From positions 161,383 to 225,382 of the forward strand of contig NZ_BMGL01000004.1 in assembly GCF_014640175.1 (NCBI RefSeq): a stretch of DNA of 64,000 nt. The letters are read 5' to 3'. Under the pieces are notes generated by a model that saw only the letters and a list, made by a program, of their open reading frames with translations, did not search any database and was not told the DNA's origin. The position numbers were made by a program, and so were the translations under genes. This DNA comes from Psychroflexus salis (lineage in GTDB: Bacteria; Bacteroidota; Bacteroidia; Flavobacteriales; Flavobacteriaceae). Each line of letters starts with the position of its first letter. The first letter of the stretch is position 1. Below are positions 16,591-24,783 of this stretch, one piece after another.

Positions 16591-16891
16591 TTGCGAAAAA
16601 TCCTACATATCTATTTTGAATGTATACTGTTATAAATAAATTATATAGATTAAGTGTCAACTTTAGTTGAAAGATACGCCAATTCGATTTCTAGCAGATG
16701 TTAAGTGCTTTTAAGAACCTTGTATATTCAAGAGAAATTAAAATTAATAAGTAGTACTAGTTTATAAAAGTTGGATTATTAAAATTACGAACAAGAAACT
16801 CTATAAAGAATATGTTTAAATTGAAAAGTTGCTTTTTCAAAAAATATTAATATTTTTTTGTTTGTTTTTTTAAGTAGTTATGTACTAATTT
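16591..16891. other. AT-rich convergent spacer between frr and the ZIP gene
   Basis: About 300 bp of AT-rich sequence after the frr terminator. No supported gene or RNA. A/T-runs near 16840-16875 lie just downstream of the ZIP gene stop but without a clear hairpin. Confidence 0.5.
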
Positions 16892-17713
16892 TTATCCTAA
16901 AGCTACATCTAAAACCATCATTAAGATAAATCCACCTATAAAACCTAAGGTGGCAATATCTGTATTTCGCTCTTGTTGAGATTCTGGTATTACTTCTTCA
17001 ATAACAACAAAAATCATAGCTCCAGCAGCAAAGCTCAAGGCATAAGGAAGGATTTCAGTAAAACTAAGAACGGCCCATGCACCAAGTACTGCAGCAAATG
17101 GCTCTACAATAGCAGAAAGTTGTCCGTAATTAAAACTTTTTATTTTACTTAATCCTAATCCGCGCAATGGAACTGCAACAGCAAAGCCTTCTGGTAAATT
17201 TTGTATTCCAATACCAATAGCTAATGCAACTGCTCCGCCAATGCTTGCACCTTCAATCCCTGCTGCTGCACCACCAAATAAAACACCTACGGCTAAACCT
17301 TCTGGAATATTATGCAAAGTAATAGCCAATGTTAATAAAACAGACTTATGCCATGGCGTCTTAATGCCTTCTTTTCTGTTTTCTCTAAAATTTACATGTA
17401 AGTGCGGTAAGACTTTGTCTAAACCGAAAATAAAAATTGCACCTAACGCAAAACCAATAGCACTTGGCCACACTTTTGTAAAACCTTCTCCTTTACTCAT
17501 TTCTAATGAAGGAGCGAGTAAACTCCAAAAGCTAGCCGCCACCATAACACCTCCCGTAAAACCTAGAGTTCCATCAAAAAACACCCGATTCATTTTTTTA
17601 ATAAAAAATACAGTAGATGCACCAGTTGCAGTAAGCAGCCATGTAAATATAGTTGCATAAAGTGCAGCTAATATAGGGTTAAGGCCACTAAAAAATTGAA
17701 TAATTTCTTCCAT
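16892..17713 (-). CDS. ZIP family divalent metal transporter (GufA/ZupT type)
   Basis: The 273-aa inner-membrane protein has eight hydrophobic segments. The two metal-site helices carry the ZIP hallmarks: LHNIPEGLAVGVLFGG (HNxPEG) and IQNLPEGFAVAVPL (QNxPEG). A conserved late motif is FVVIEEVIPESQ. ZIP proteins import zinc, and some also iron or manganese, into the cytoplasm. The ATG overlaps the stop of the upstream regulator gene by one base (TAATG), so the pair is an operon. Context with a DtxR-type regulator and a divergent TonB receptor strongly suggests regulated metal uptake. Which metal is not decided by sequence. Confidence 0.92.
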   Translation of the reverse strand: MEEIIQFFSGLNPILAALYATIFTWLLTATGASTVFFIKKMNRVFFDGTLGFTGGVMVAASFWSLLAPSLEMSKGEGFTKVWPSAIGFALGAIFIFGLDKVLPHLHVNFRENRKEGIKTPWHKSVLLTLAITLHNIPEGLAVGVLFGGAAAGIEGASIGGAVALAIGIGIQNLPEGFAVAVPLRGLGLSKIKSFNYGQLSAIVEPFAAVLGAWAVLSFTEILPYALSFAAGAMIFVVIEEVIPESQQERNTDIATLGFIGGFILMMVLDVALG

Positions 17714-18372
17714 TAAATTGATTTTATAAAAAGGTTTTCTGAAACTTGTTTAGAAATATTAACAGTAGCTTTATTTTCGATTTTTATTTGCATTGATGAA
17801 TCAAACGATTCTTTTTCCACTACTTGAATGCGCTTTCCTAATGCAATATTATTTTTATCTAAGTACTGTAAAAATTCGGTTGAAGAATCTTTTACTCCAA
17901 CAAAAACGCCTTCATCTCCTTCATTTAATTGGTTGAGTAAAGCTTTATTGATCACTAAAAAATTTCCGTTGGCGTCGGGAATTGGATCTCCGTGTGGATC
18001 CCTTTTTGGGTTCCCCAAAAATTCATCTAACTCACTTATTAATTTTTTAGATTTAATATGTTCTAAGTCTTCGGCAACTTCGTGGACTTCATCCCAAGAA
18101 AAATTTAATTTTTCAACCAAAAAAACTTCCCATAATCGATGTTTGCGTATAATTTCTAAAGCTGTTTTTCTACCAAGCTCACTTAACTTAACACCTTGAT
18201 ATTTCTTATAAATTACCAATTCTTTATCAGCCATTTTCTTAAGCATGTCTGTAACAGAAGATGCTTTGCTTTTCATTTCATGGGCAAGCGCATTGGTGCT
18301 TACTTCTTCATTTTTATTTCTTTGTAAATGAAAAATGGCTTTTAAGTAATTTTCTTCTGATAAACTAAACAT
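17713..18372 (-). CDS. DtxR/MntR-family metal-dependent transcriptional repressor
   Basis: The 219-aa protein has an N-terminal winged helix (LSEENYLKAIFHLQ...SSVTDMLKKMADKELVIYKKYQGVKLSELGRK), a dimerisation domain with metal-ligand candidates in IIRKHRLWEVFL (His) and AEDLEHIKSK (Glu, Glu, His, as in MntR E99/E102/H103), the NPKRDPHGDPIPD segment, and a C-terminal FeoA/SH3-like domain. The positions equivalent to MntR Asp8 and Glu11 are Asn and Lys, so metal selectivity may differ. I chose ATG 18372; a TTG codon one position upstream is also possible. First gene of the unit with the ZIP transporter, and the probable ligand of the palindrome at 18441-18456. Confidence 0.92.
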   Translation of the reverse strand: MFSLSEENYLKAIFHLQRNKNEEVSTNALAHEMKSKASSVTDMLKKMADKELVIYKKYQGVKLSELGRKTALEIIRKHRLWEVFLVEKLNFSWDEVHEVAEDLEHIKSKKLISELDEFLGNPKRDPHGDPIPDANGNFLVINKALLNQLNEGDEGVFVGVKDSSTEFLQYLDKNNIALGKRIQVVEKESFDSSMQIKIENKATVNISKQVSENLFIKSI

Positions 18373-18385
18373 CAATTTTTTTGTA

Positions 18386-18393
18386 CAAATATA
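18386..18393 (-). promoter_or_regulatory. Promoter -7 element of the regulator-ZIP operon
   Basis: Read on the minus strand this is TATATTTG (TAnnTTTG), 13 bp before the ATG at 18372, giving a very short leader. No clear -33 TTG. Confidence 0.55.
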
Positions 18394-18419
18394 ATATTTT
18401 TATAAAACTAAAATAATAC

Positions 18420-18450
18420 TTGTTATAATAATATAAAATATTTAGGTTTG
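18420..18450 (+). promoter_or_regulatory. Promoter of the TonB receptor gene
   Basis: A -33 TTG (18420-18422), a 20-bp spacer and a -7 TAGGTTTG (18443-18450) match the Bacteroidota consensus. The -7 element is embedded in the palindrome at 18441-18456, so a bound repressor would block RNA polymerase. Confidence 0.7.
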
Positions 18451-18456
18451 CCTAAA
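18441..18456. promoter_or_regulatory. DtxR/MntR-like operator palindrome
   Basis: TTTAGGTTTGCCTAAA is a perfect 6-bp inverted repeat (TTTAGG / CCTAAA) around TTTG, with further partial symmetry outside. It closely resembles the TTAGG-n-CCTAA boxes bound by DtxR-family repressors. It lies between a DtxR-family gene and the divergent TonB receptor gene and overlaps the receptor's -7 element. Binding is inferred, not shown. Confidence 0.75.
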
Positions 18457-18472
18457 AATATATTTATGAATT

Positions 18473-20734
18473 ATGAAATATAGCTTAGTATTCTTTTTTA
18501 TGCTATTAAAATTAGCTACTTACGCTCAAGATGCAAAAATCAGAGCTCAGGTTTCAACCGAAGACGATTTTGAAGTTTTCTTTACAGTTAATTTAGTTGG
18601 TAGTTCTGCTCGAGCAGATGTTTCTCCAAATGGGTTTAGTTTTTCAGCTATTTCTCCAGGCAATTATACCTTAGAAGTTCAAGCAATAGGCTATGAAACA
18701 TTTCAAAAAGAAATTGAACTAAAGCCTAAACAAACACTACAAATTGAAATTGTGCTTCGTGTGCAGGAAAATGCTTTAGACGAGGTTATTATCTTAGACG
18801 AACAACTTGGGATTAGTTCTGATACGCCTTATAGTTTTACAAGTATTTCAATAAACTCAATTCAACAAAAAAGTTCTCCAAACGGACTTATGGGAAGCTT
18901 AAGAGAAGTACCTGGTGTTTACGGAGCGGAATTTGGTCAAGGTATTGTAAAACCATTTATCCGTGGTTTAGGTTTTTCTCGTGTTGTTACCGTTTTCCAA
19001 GGCAATAAATTAGAAAATCAACAATGGGGTGCAGATCATGGTTTAGGCGTAAACGACCTAGGTGTAGATCGTGTAGATGTAATTAAAGGCCCAGCTTCAA
19101 TTCTCTATGGTTCAGGTGCTTTGGGTGGAGTTTTATTAATAAAAGACAGTGAAGATTATTTAAAATCTACCGATTGGACAGGAAGTTTTGGTACGAGTTA
19201 TAATTCAGTTTCTAATGGGTATAGAACATTTGCTTCAATAGGTAAAAAACAAGCAAACGATTTTTATTTTGCAGCCGACTTGGCTTACGAAAATCATGCA
19301 GATTATAAGGATGGGAATGATAGAATAATCGGAAATTCACGTTTTAATACTACTTCATTGCGCCTGCATTCAGGAATAGATAAAAAACAATTTCAAAATA
19401 AGTTGTCTTTTACTTTTCACGACCAAAATTTAGGTATTATCAGTGAAGATGAAATGGACGATGCTCTATCTTTAGCTACATCTAGAAACGATCGTTCTAT
19501 GCAGCTTCCTTTTCAAGAAGTAAAAGATTATTTATTATCCTATAAACAAAGTACACAACATGAAAATTTTGAAACTTCCTTGCATCTTTCACACCATATC
19601 AATACCCGCAAAGAAATAGAAGAAGCTTTCAACGAAGTAGATTTGGGTTTTAGACAAACCCATACTTTTTACAATGGTCGAGTAAGTTTAACAAATACAA
19701 AAATTAAACATAGTTTAGGTTTACAAGGAAGTTTCTTAAATAATGAAAACTTAGATGAAGCTCAAGAATTTTTAATTCCAGATGCTCGTTTTTTCGAAAC
19801 GGGTGTTTACTATTTAGCAGAATATAAATTGAAAGATTATTTTATTCAGGGAGCATTGCGTTACGACTTTCGTGAAGTTACTGCAGATGCAAGTTCTCAG
19901 GCTTTAATTAACGATGGTTTTATATTACCCGGTGAACCAGAAAACAGAAAACTTACTTCTTCTTTTGATGGAATTACGGGCTCTTTAGGAGTTAGTAAAA
20001 CCTTAGATAAACATAAATTAAAAACAAACTTGTCAACAGGTTTTAGAACTCCAGATTTAGCCGAATTATTTTCGAACGGGCCGCATCCTGGAACCACTCG
20101 CTTCGAAATTGGAAATGCTAATTTTGACAGAGAACAAAGCTATCAAGCAGATGTTAACTATGAATACACAAATCAAAAATTTTCTGCATCGCTATCTGTT
20201 TTTGGAAGTTTGGTAGATAATTATATCTTTTTTTCATCATCAGGCCAAACTGAACCAGAAACGGGAATGAACATTTGGAATTACCAGCAAGTCGATGCTA
20301 GGCTGTATGGTGCCGAATTTAATCTTCAATATTCATTATTTGCAAACAATCAATTAAATTTAAGTATGTCTGGAGCAATTGTTAGAGGCGATAATTTAGA
20401 TTTTAAAGAACCACTAACGTTTATTCCTCCCGATAATTTAAATTTTAAAGTAAATTGGCTGCCTTTTAATACACCAACTACTTTTTTTGCAGCATTGCGA
20501 ATAATAGGTGAGCAAAACCGACCAGGTTTTAATGAAGAAGTAACCGATGCATATAACTTAGTTAGTTTGGGAGCTTCTTATTATTTCGACATTGGAAAAC
20601 AAGAATTAGAAATTGGCGTTACGGCAAATAATCTACTTAACGAAACTTATGTAGACCATATGTCGGTTTTAAGAGCCAACCAAGTTACTAGCCCTGGTAG
20701 AAATATCCTATTGAATTTACGTTACAGATTTTAA
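18473..20734 (+). CDS. TonB-dependent outer-membrane receptor, probable metal (ZnuD-like) receptor
   Basis: The 753-aa protein has a signal peptide (MKYSLVFFFMLLKLATYAQ), a CarboxypepD-regulatory-like beta domain (about residues 22-105), a plug domain with VPGVYGAEFGQGIVKPFIRGLGFSRV and RVDVIKGPASILYGSGALGGVL, and a beta-barrel ending in the aromatic NLRYRF. The plug segment WGADHGLGVNDLGVDRV resembles the DH-containing stretch of ZnuD-type zinc receptors. It lacks an obvious His-rich loop. Transcribed divergently from the metal regulator with an operator over its promoter, so it probably carries metal or a metal complex across the outer membrane under repression by metal excess. Substrate is inference. 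Confidence 0.88.
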   Translation: MKYSLVFFFMLLKLATYAQDAKIRAQVSTEDDFEVFFTVNLVGSSARADVSPNGFSFSAISPGNYTLEVQAIGYETFQKEIELKPKQTLQIEIVLRVQENALDEVIILDEQLGISSDTPYSFTSISINSIQQKSSPNGLMGSLREVPGVYGAEFGQGIVKPFIRGLGFSRVVTVFQGNKLENQQWGADHGLGVNDLGVDRVDVIKGPASILYGSGALGGVLLIKDSEDYLKSTDWTGSFGTSYNSVSNGYRTFASIGKKQANDFYFAADLAYENHADYKDGNDRIIGNSRFNTTSLRLHSGIDKKQFQNKLSFTFHDQNLGIISEDEMDDALSLATSRNDRSMQLPFQEVKDYLLSYKQSTQHENFETSLHLSHHINTRKEIEEAFNEVDLGFRQTHTFYNGRVSLTNTKIKHSLGLQGSFLNNENLDEAQEFLIPDARFFETGVYYLAEYKLKDYFIQGALRYDFREVTADASSQALINDGFILPGEPENRKLTSSFDGITGSLGVSKTLDKHKLKTNLSTGFRTPDLAELFSNGPHPGTTRFEIGNANFDREQSYQADVNYEYTNQKFSASLSVFGSLVDNYIFFSSSGQTEPETGMNIWNYQQVDARLYGAEFNLQYSLFANNQLNLSMSGAIVRGDNLDFKEPLTFIPPDNLNFKVNWLPFNTPTTFFAALRIIGEQNRPGFNEEVTDAYNLVSLGASYYFDIGKQELEIGVTANNLLNETYVDHMSVLRANQVTSPGRNILLNLRYRF

Positions 20735-20818
20735 TTGAAAATTATCAGTTTTTGGTCTAAATATTTTAATTTTAGCAAATCAATAATTCATTTTTGAACT
20801 AAAATTAAAGAATACGTA

Positions 20819-22024
20819 ATGGATGCATATATTATAGACGGAATACGAACTCCAATCGGAAATTACAAAGGCACACTTTCAACAGTTCGTACCGACGATT
20901 TAGGCGCATTAGTTATCAAGGAAATTGTAAAACGAAATTCTACAATACCTGTTGAAGCTTTTGATGATGTAATTCTAGGTTGTGCTAACCAAGCTGGAGA
21001 AGACAATCGCAATGTAGCCAGAATGTGTTCACTTTTAGCAGGATTGCCGCATTCCGTTCCAGGTGAAACGGTAAATCGTTTGTGTAGTAGCGGTCTTTCA
21101 GCTGTTATTCATGCAAACCGAGCTATTAAAGCTGGCGATGGTGATGTATTTATCGCCGGAGGAGTAGAGCATATGACACGTGGACCTTATGCAATTTCAA
21201 AAACATCGTCTGCATTCGGCAACGATGCCAAAATGTACGATACCAGTTTTGGTTGGCGTTTTGTGAATCCTAAAATGCATGAAATGTACGGAACAGATGC
21301 TATGGGCATGACAGCCGAAAATTTGGTAGATATGCATAAAATTTCTCGAGAAGATCAAGATGCTTTTGCTTACCATTCTCAAATGAAAGCTGTAAAAGCT
21401 CAAGAAAATGGAAGATTAGCTCAAGAAATTGTAGCAGTAAACATTCCACGTAGAAAGCAAGACGATTTAGTTTTTGCACAAGATGAATTTATAAAACCAC
21501 AAACCAAATTAGAAATTCTTGGAAAATTGCGCCCAGCTTTCCGTAAAGATGGAAGTGTAACTGCAGGGAACTCATCTGGATTAAACGACGGCGCTGCTGC
21601 CACAATAATCGCTTCACAAAAGGCAGTAGAAAAGTATAATTTAAAACCAATGGCTAGAATTATAAGTTCAGCTGTGGTTGGTGTTGAGCCAAGAATTATG
21701 GGAATTGGTCCTGTTGAAGCATCCAATAAAGCGCTAGCAAAAGCAGGTTTGTCTATGGAAGATATGGATATTATAGAGTTAAATGAAGCGTTTGCAGCAC
21801 AAGCCTTAGCTTGTATTCGTTCTTGGGGATTAAAAGACGATGACCCTAGAATTAATCCTAATGGTGGTGCCATTGCAATTGGGCATCCGCTTGGTGTTAC
21901 TGGTGCAAGATTAGCTCATACCGCAGCTTTACAACTTCAACTGACTTATAAAAAATATGCATTAGTAACCATGTGCGTCGGCGTCGGTCAAGGTTATGCA
22001 GCTGTTATTGAGAATGTGAGTTAA
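20819..22024 (+). CDS. Acetyl-CoA acyltransferase (3-oxoadipyl-CoA thiolase type)
   Basis: The 401-aa thiolase has the catalytic Cys in VNRLCSSGLSAVIHANRAI (about residue 92), the C-terminal GGAIAIGHPLGVTGARL with the active-site His, and CVGVGQGYAAVIE with the second Cys. The N-terminus MDAYIIDGIRTPIG and the segment GCANQAGEDNRNVARM are typical of PcaF/PaaJ 3-oxoadipyl-CoA thiolases. It lies 51 bp upstream of a PaaZ gene, supporting a role in the last steps of phenylacetate breakdown (release of acetyl-CoA and succinyl-CoA). General beta-oxidation is the alternative. No other paa genes are in the window. Confidence 0.87.
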   Translation: MDAYIIDGIRTPIGNYKGTLSTVRTDDLGALVIKEIVKRNSTIPVEAFDDVILGCANQAGEDNRNVARMCSLLAGLPHSVPGETVNRLCSSGLSAVIHANRAIKAGDGDVFIAGGVEHMTRGPYAISKTSSAFGNDAKMYDTSFGWRFVNPKMHEMYGTDAMGMTAENLVDMHKISREDQDAFAYHSQMKAVKAQENGRLAQEIVAVNIPRRKQDDLVFAQDEFIKPQTKLEILGKLRPAFRKDGSVTAGNSSGLNDGAAATIIASQKAVEKYNLKPMARIISSAVVGVEPRIMGIGPVEASNKALAKAGLSMEDMDIIELNEAFAAQALACIRSWGLKDDDPRINPNGGAIAIGHPLGVTGARLAHTAALQLQLTYKKYALVTMCVGVGQGYAAVIENVS

Positions 22025-22075
22025 GAATTGAAGCTTATTTAAAATAAATAATTATAAATCATTAGTTAGAATATT

Positions 22076-24586
22076 ATGCAAACTACGCAAAGCTATATAC
22101 AAGGAAAATGGACTAAAGGAAAAGGTGAAGGTCTACCGATTTATGATTCCATTACTGGAGAACAATTTACTTCTATAAATGTGGAAGGTTTCAATATTCC
22201 AGAAGTTTTGGCCTACGGTAGAGAAAAAGGAGATGTTTTACGAAAAATGACCTTCCAAGAACGTGGAAATATGTTGAAATCTTTAGCTTTTTATCTTCAA
22301 AAAAAGAAAAAAGCTTTTTATGAATTAAGCTACCGAACAGGTGCTACGAAAATGGATTCTTGGTTTGATATTGATGGTGGTTTTGGGAATTTATTTGCCA
22401 ATGCATCTTTAAGAAAATTATTCCCTAATCAACCGTTCGACGTAGAAGGAGATCCTATCGATTTATCACGTGGGGGTCGATTTATGGCGCATCATATATT
22501 AGTCCCTAAAGAAGGCGTAGCCGTTCATATTAACGCATTTAATTTTCCAGTTTGGGGAATGCTCGAAAAATGTGCTGTAAACTGGATGGCGGGTGTTCCG
22601 GCGGTAGTTTTACCAGCACCACAATCGGCATATTTAACCGAAGCAGTAGTAAAAGAAATTATTGCTTCAGGAATTTTGCCTGAAGGTGCATTGCAACTGA
22701 TTTCAGGTACTGAAAAAAATATTTTAAACAGTCTAGAGTCGCAAGATATAGTCACCTTTACAGGTTCAGCTTCAACTGGGCGAATGCTTAAAAATCATCC
22801 GCGATTATTAGAAGAATCTATTCCATTCACCATGGAAGCCGACTCATTGAATGCTTGTATATTGGGTGAAGATGCAGTGCCAGGAACACCAGAATTCGAT
22901 TTGTTTATTCGCGAAGTACGCAACGAAATGACCGTAAAATGTGGACAAAAATGTACCGCGATTCGCAGAGCGATTGTTCCAGAATCTTTACTAGAAGATG
23001 TACAAATCGCTCTAGGCAAAGCTTTAGCTAAAATTACTTTAGGCGATCCACGCTTAAAAGAAGTACGCATGGGAAGTTTGATTGATAAAAAGCAAGTGGA
23101 AGCAGTTAAAAAAGCTATAACCGAAATTTCAAAAACTGCAGAAATTGTATATGGTGATTTTAATGCTGCTGAAACCATTAATGCAGATTTTGATAAAGGA
23201 GCTTTCATTAAACCGATTTTACTCCGAGAAAACAATCCTTTTAAAAATGAAGCCGCACACATTACAGAAGCTTTTGGACCAGTAAGTACATTGATGCCTT
23301 ATAAAACCTTAGATGAAGCGATTGCGCTTTCTAAAAAAGGAAAAGGCTCACTGGTGAGTTCTATTTTTACCAATGATGATGCTGTTGCTCGTGAGTATAC
23401 CATAAATGCAGCTTCTCACCATGGTAGAATCTTATCCATAAACCGAGAATCGGCAAAACAAAGTACAGGTCATGGATCGCCATTACCTAATTTAGTGCAT
23501 GGTGGACCAGGTAGAGCTGGAGGTGGTGAAGAAATGGGCGGAAAACGCGGCATCAAACATTTCATGCAGCGTTGTGCCATTCAAGGAAGTCCAACAACAT
23601 TAACAGAGATAACAGGCATTTATCAGCCAAAGGCAAAATATAAAGAAGCTGAGAAGCATCCTTTTGCTTACCATTGGGAAGATATTCAACCTGGTATGTC
23701 ATTACAAACGCATAACCGCACTTTAACGGATACAGACATCATTAATTTCGGAAATTTAACTTGGGATCATTTCTATGCGCATACCGATATTACTTCTTTA
23801 GAAGGAAGCATCTTTGAACAACGCACAGCGCACGGTTATTTTATTATTTCAGCAGCAGCGGGATTGTTTGTGTATCCTAATAAAGGACCTGTTGCTGCCA
23901 ATTATGGTTTAGAAGAAATTCGTTTTTTGCGACCATTGTATCACAATGATACCATCAACGTGCGATTAACTTGTAAAGAAAAAGTAGATCGTGACCCAAA
24001 AGGAAAAGAACTACCTAGTGGAATTGTAAAATGGTACGTTGAGGTTTTTGATGTAGAAGCTACCGAAGAAGATGAAAAGTTAGTCGCTATTGCTACCATT
24101 TTAACTATGGTTCAGAAAAAACAAGAAACTTTTCATGAAGTAGATAAAGTTTTTATTGAAAACAAACTGAATAATCTTGATGAAAAGGCCAAACCCAAAT
24201 GGGGAATGATGACACCACAACATATGGTGGAACATTTGGAGATGGGGCTTCGCATAGCTACTGGCGAAATCTCAAATTTCGAAGTGTCTACACCCGAAGA
24301 ATATTTAGAGAAAGTACAAGAAACTTTGTACAATTACGAGAAAATGCCCCAAGGCTACAAAATGCCTTTGATGAAGAAAGATGAATTGGAAGATTTGAAG
24401 CACGAAAATTTAGATGAAGCCAAAAAAGCACTTTTAGAAGCTTATGAAACTTACGAAGTGTTCATTAGAGAAAACCCAGATACCACCACCAAAAATGCAG
24501 TGTTTGGTGAATTGACTGTTTTTGAATGGAAGCTCCTAAACCGGAAACATTTCAATCATCATTTTGAGCAGTTTGGATTGCTGTAA
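22076..24586 (+). CDS. paaZ: PaaZ bifunctional ring-opening enzyme with C-terminal DinB/DUF1569-like domain
   Basis: Residues 1-520 or so form an aldehyde dehydrogenase domain (NAFNFPVWGMLEKCAVNWMAG, catalytic Glu in FTMEADSLNACILG, catalytic Cys in MTVKCGQKCTAIRR). Residues 535-680 or so form a MaoC-like hydratase domain (FGNLTWDHFYAHTD with Asp and His; EQRTAHGYFIISAAAGLF). This is the PaaZ arrangement that hydrolyses oxepin-CoA and oxidises the resulting aldehyde. At 836 aa it is about 155 residues longer than E. coli PaaZ. The extra C-terminus contains MTPQHMVEHLEMGLRIATGE and NRKHFNHHFEQFG, which look like a DinB/DUF1569 helical metal-binding bundle. Preceded by the thiolase gene in an apparent two-gene operon. 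Confidence 0.93.
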   Translation: MQTTQSYIQGKWTKGKGEGLPIYDSITGEQFTSINVEGFNIPEVLAYGREKGDVLRKMTFQERGNMLKSLAFYLQKKKKAFYELSYRTGATKMDSWFDIDGGFGNLFANASLRKLFPNQPFDVEGDPIDLSRGGRFMAHHILVPKEGVAVHINAFNFPVWGMLEKCAVNWMAGVPAVVLPAPQSAYLTEAVVKEIIASGILPEGALQLISGTEKNILNSLESQDIVTFTGSASTGRMLKNHPRLLEESIPFTMEADSLNACILGEDAVPGTPEFDLFIREVRNEMTVKCGQKCTAIRRAIVPESLLEDVQIALGKALAKITLGDPRLKEVRMGSLIDKKQVEAVKKAITEISKTAEIVYGDFNAAETINADFDKGAFIKPILLRENNPFKNEAAHITEAFGPVSTLMPYKTLDEAIALSKKGKGSLVSSIFTNDDAVAREYTINAASHHGRILSINRESAKQSTGHGSPLPNLVHGGPGRAGGGEEMGGKRGIKHFMQRCAIQGSPTTLTEITGIYQPKAKYKEAEKHPFAYHWEDIQPGMSLQTHNRTLTDTDIINFGNLTWDHFYAHTDITSLEGSIFEQRTAHGYFIISAAAGLFVYPNKGPVAANYGLEEIRFLRPLYHNDTINVRLTCKEKVDRDPKGKELPSGIVKWYVEVFDVEATEEDEKLVAIATILTMVQKKQETFHEVDKVFIENKLNNLDEKAKPKWGMMTPQHMVEHLEMGLRIATGEISNFEVSTPEEYLEKVQETLYNYEKMPQGYKMPLMKKDELEDLKHENLDEAKKALLEAYETYEVFIRENPDTTTKNAVFGELTVFEWKLLNRKHFNHHFEQFGLL

Positions 24587-24620
24587 AGTAAATTTCAAAA
24601 ATTGCTTGTAACATCTCTTA

Positions 24621-24660
24621 TGCCACTAATGCACTAATAATAATTCGCGCATTAGTGGCA
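24621..24660. repeat. Long intergenic inverted repeat
   Basis: TGCCACTAATGC (24621-24632) and GCATTAGTGGCA (24649-24660) are perfect 12-bp inverted arms around a 16-nt spacer. There is no T-run after it, so it is not a standard terminator, although it lies between the convergent paaZ and transporter genes. It resembles dispersed palindromic repeats of flavobacterial genomes and is unrelated in sequence to the element at 8537-8563. Confidence 0.7.
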
Positions 24661-24783
24661 AAATTGAGAATTAAAAGGTGTATTAATCAAAATGATTTAT
24701 CCTTAGTTCTTTTAGTACCCACAATCATTTTTGTTTACCTTCTTTCATATTTAACCAAGCTTTCAAATTTGTTTTACAATTTT

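Noticed and set aside
21421..21873. 150-aa frame antisense to the thiolase gene
   Set aside because: Shadow frame opposite conserved thiolase motifs.
22795..23262. 155-aa frame antisense to paaZ
   Set aside because: Shadow of the highly conserved aldehyde dehydrogenase reading frame.
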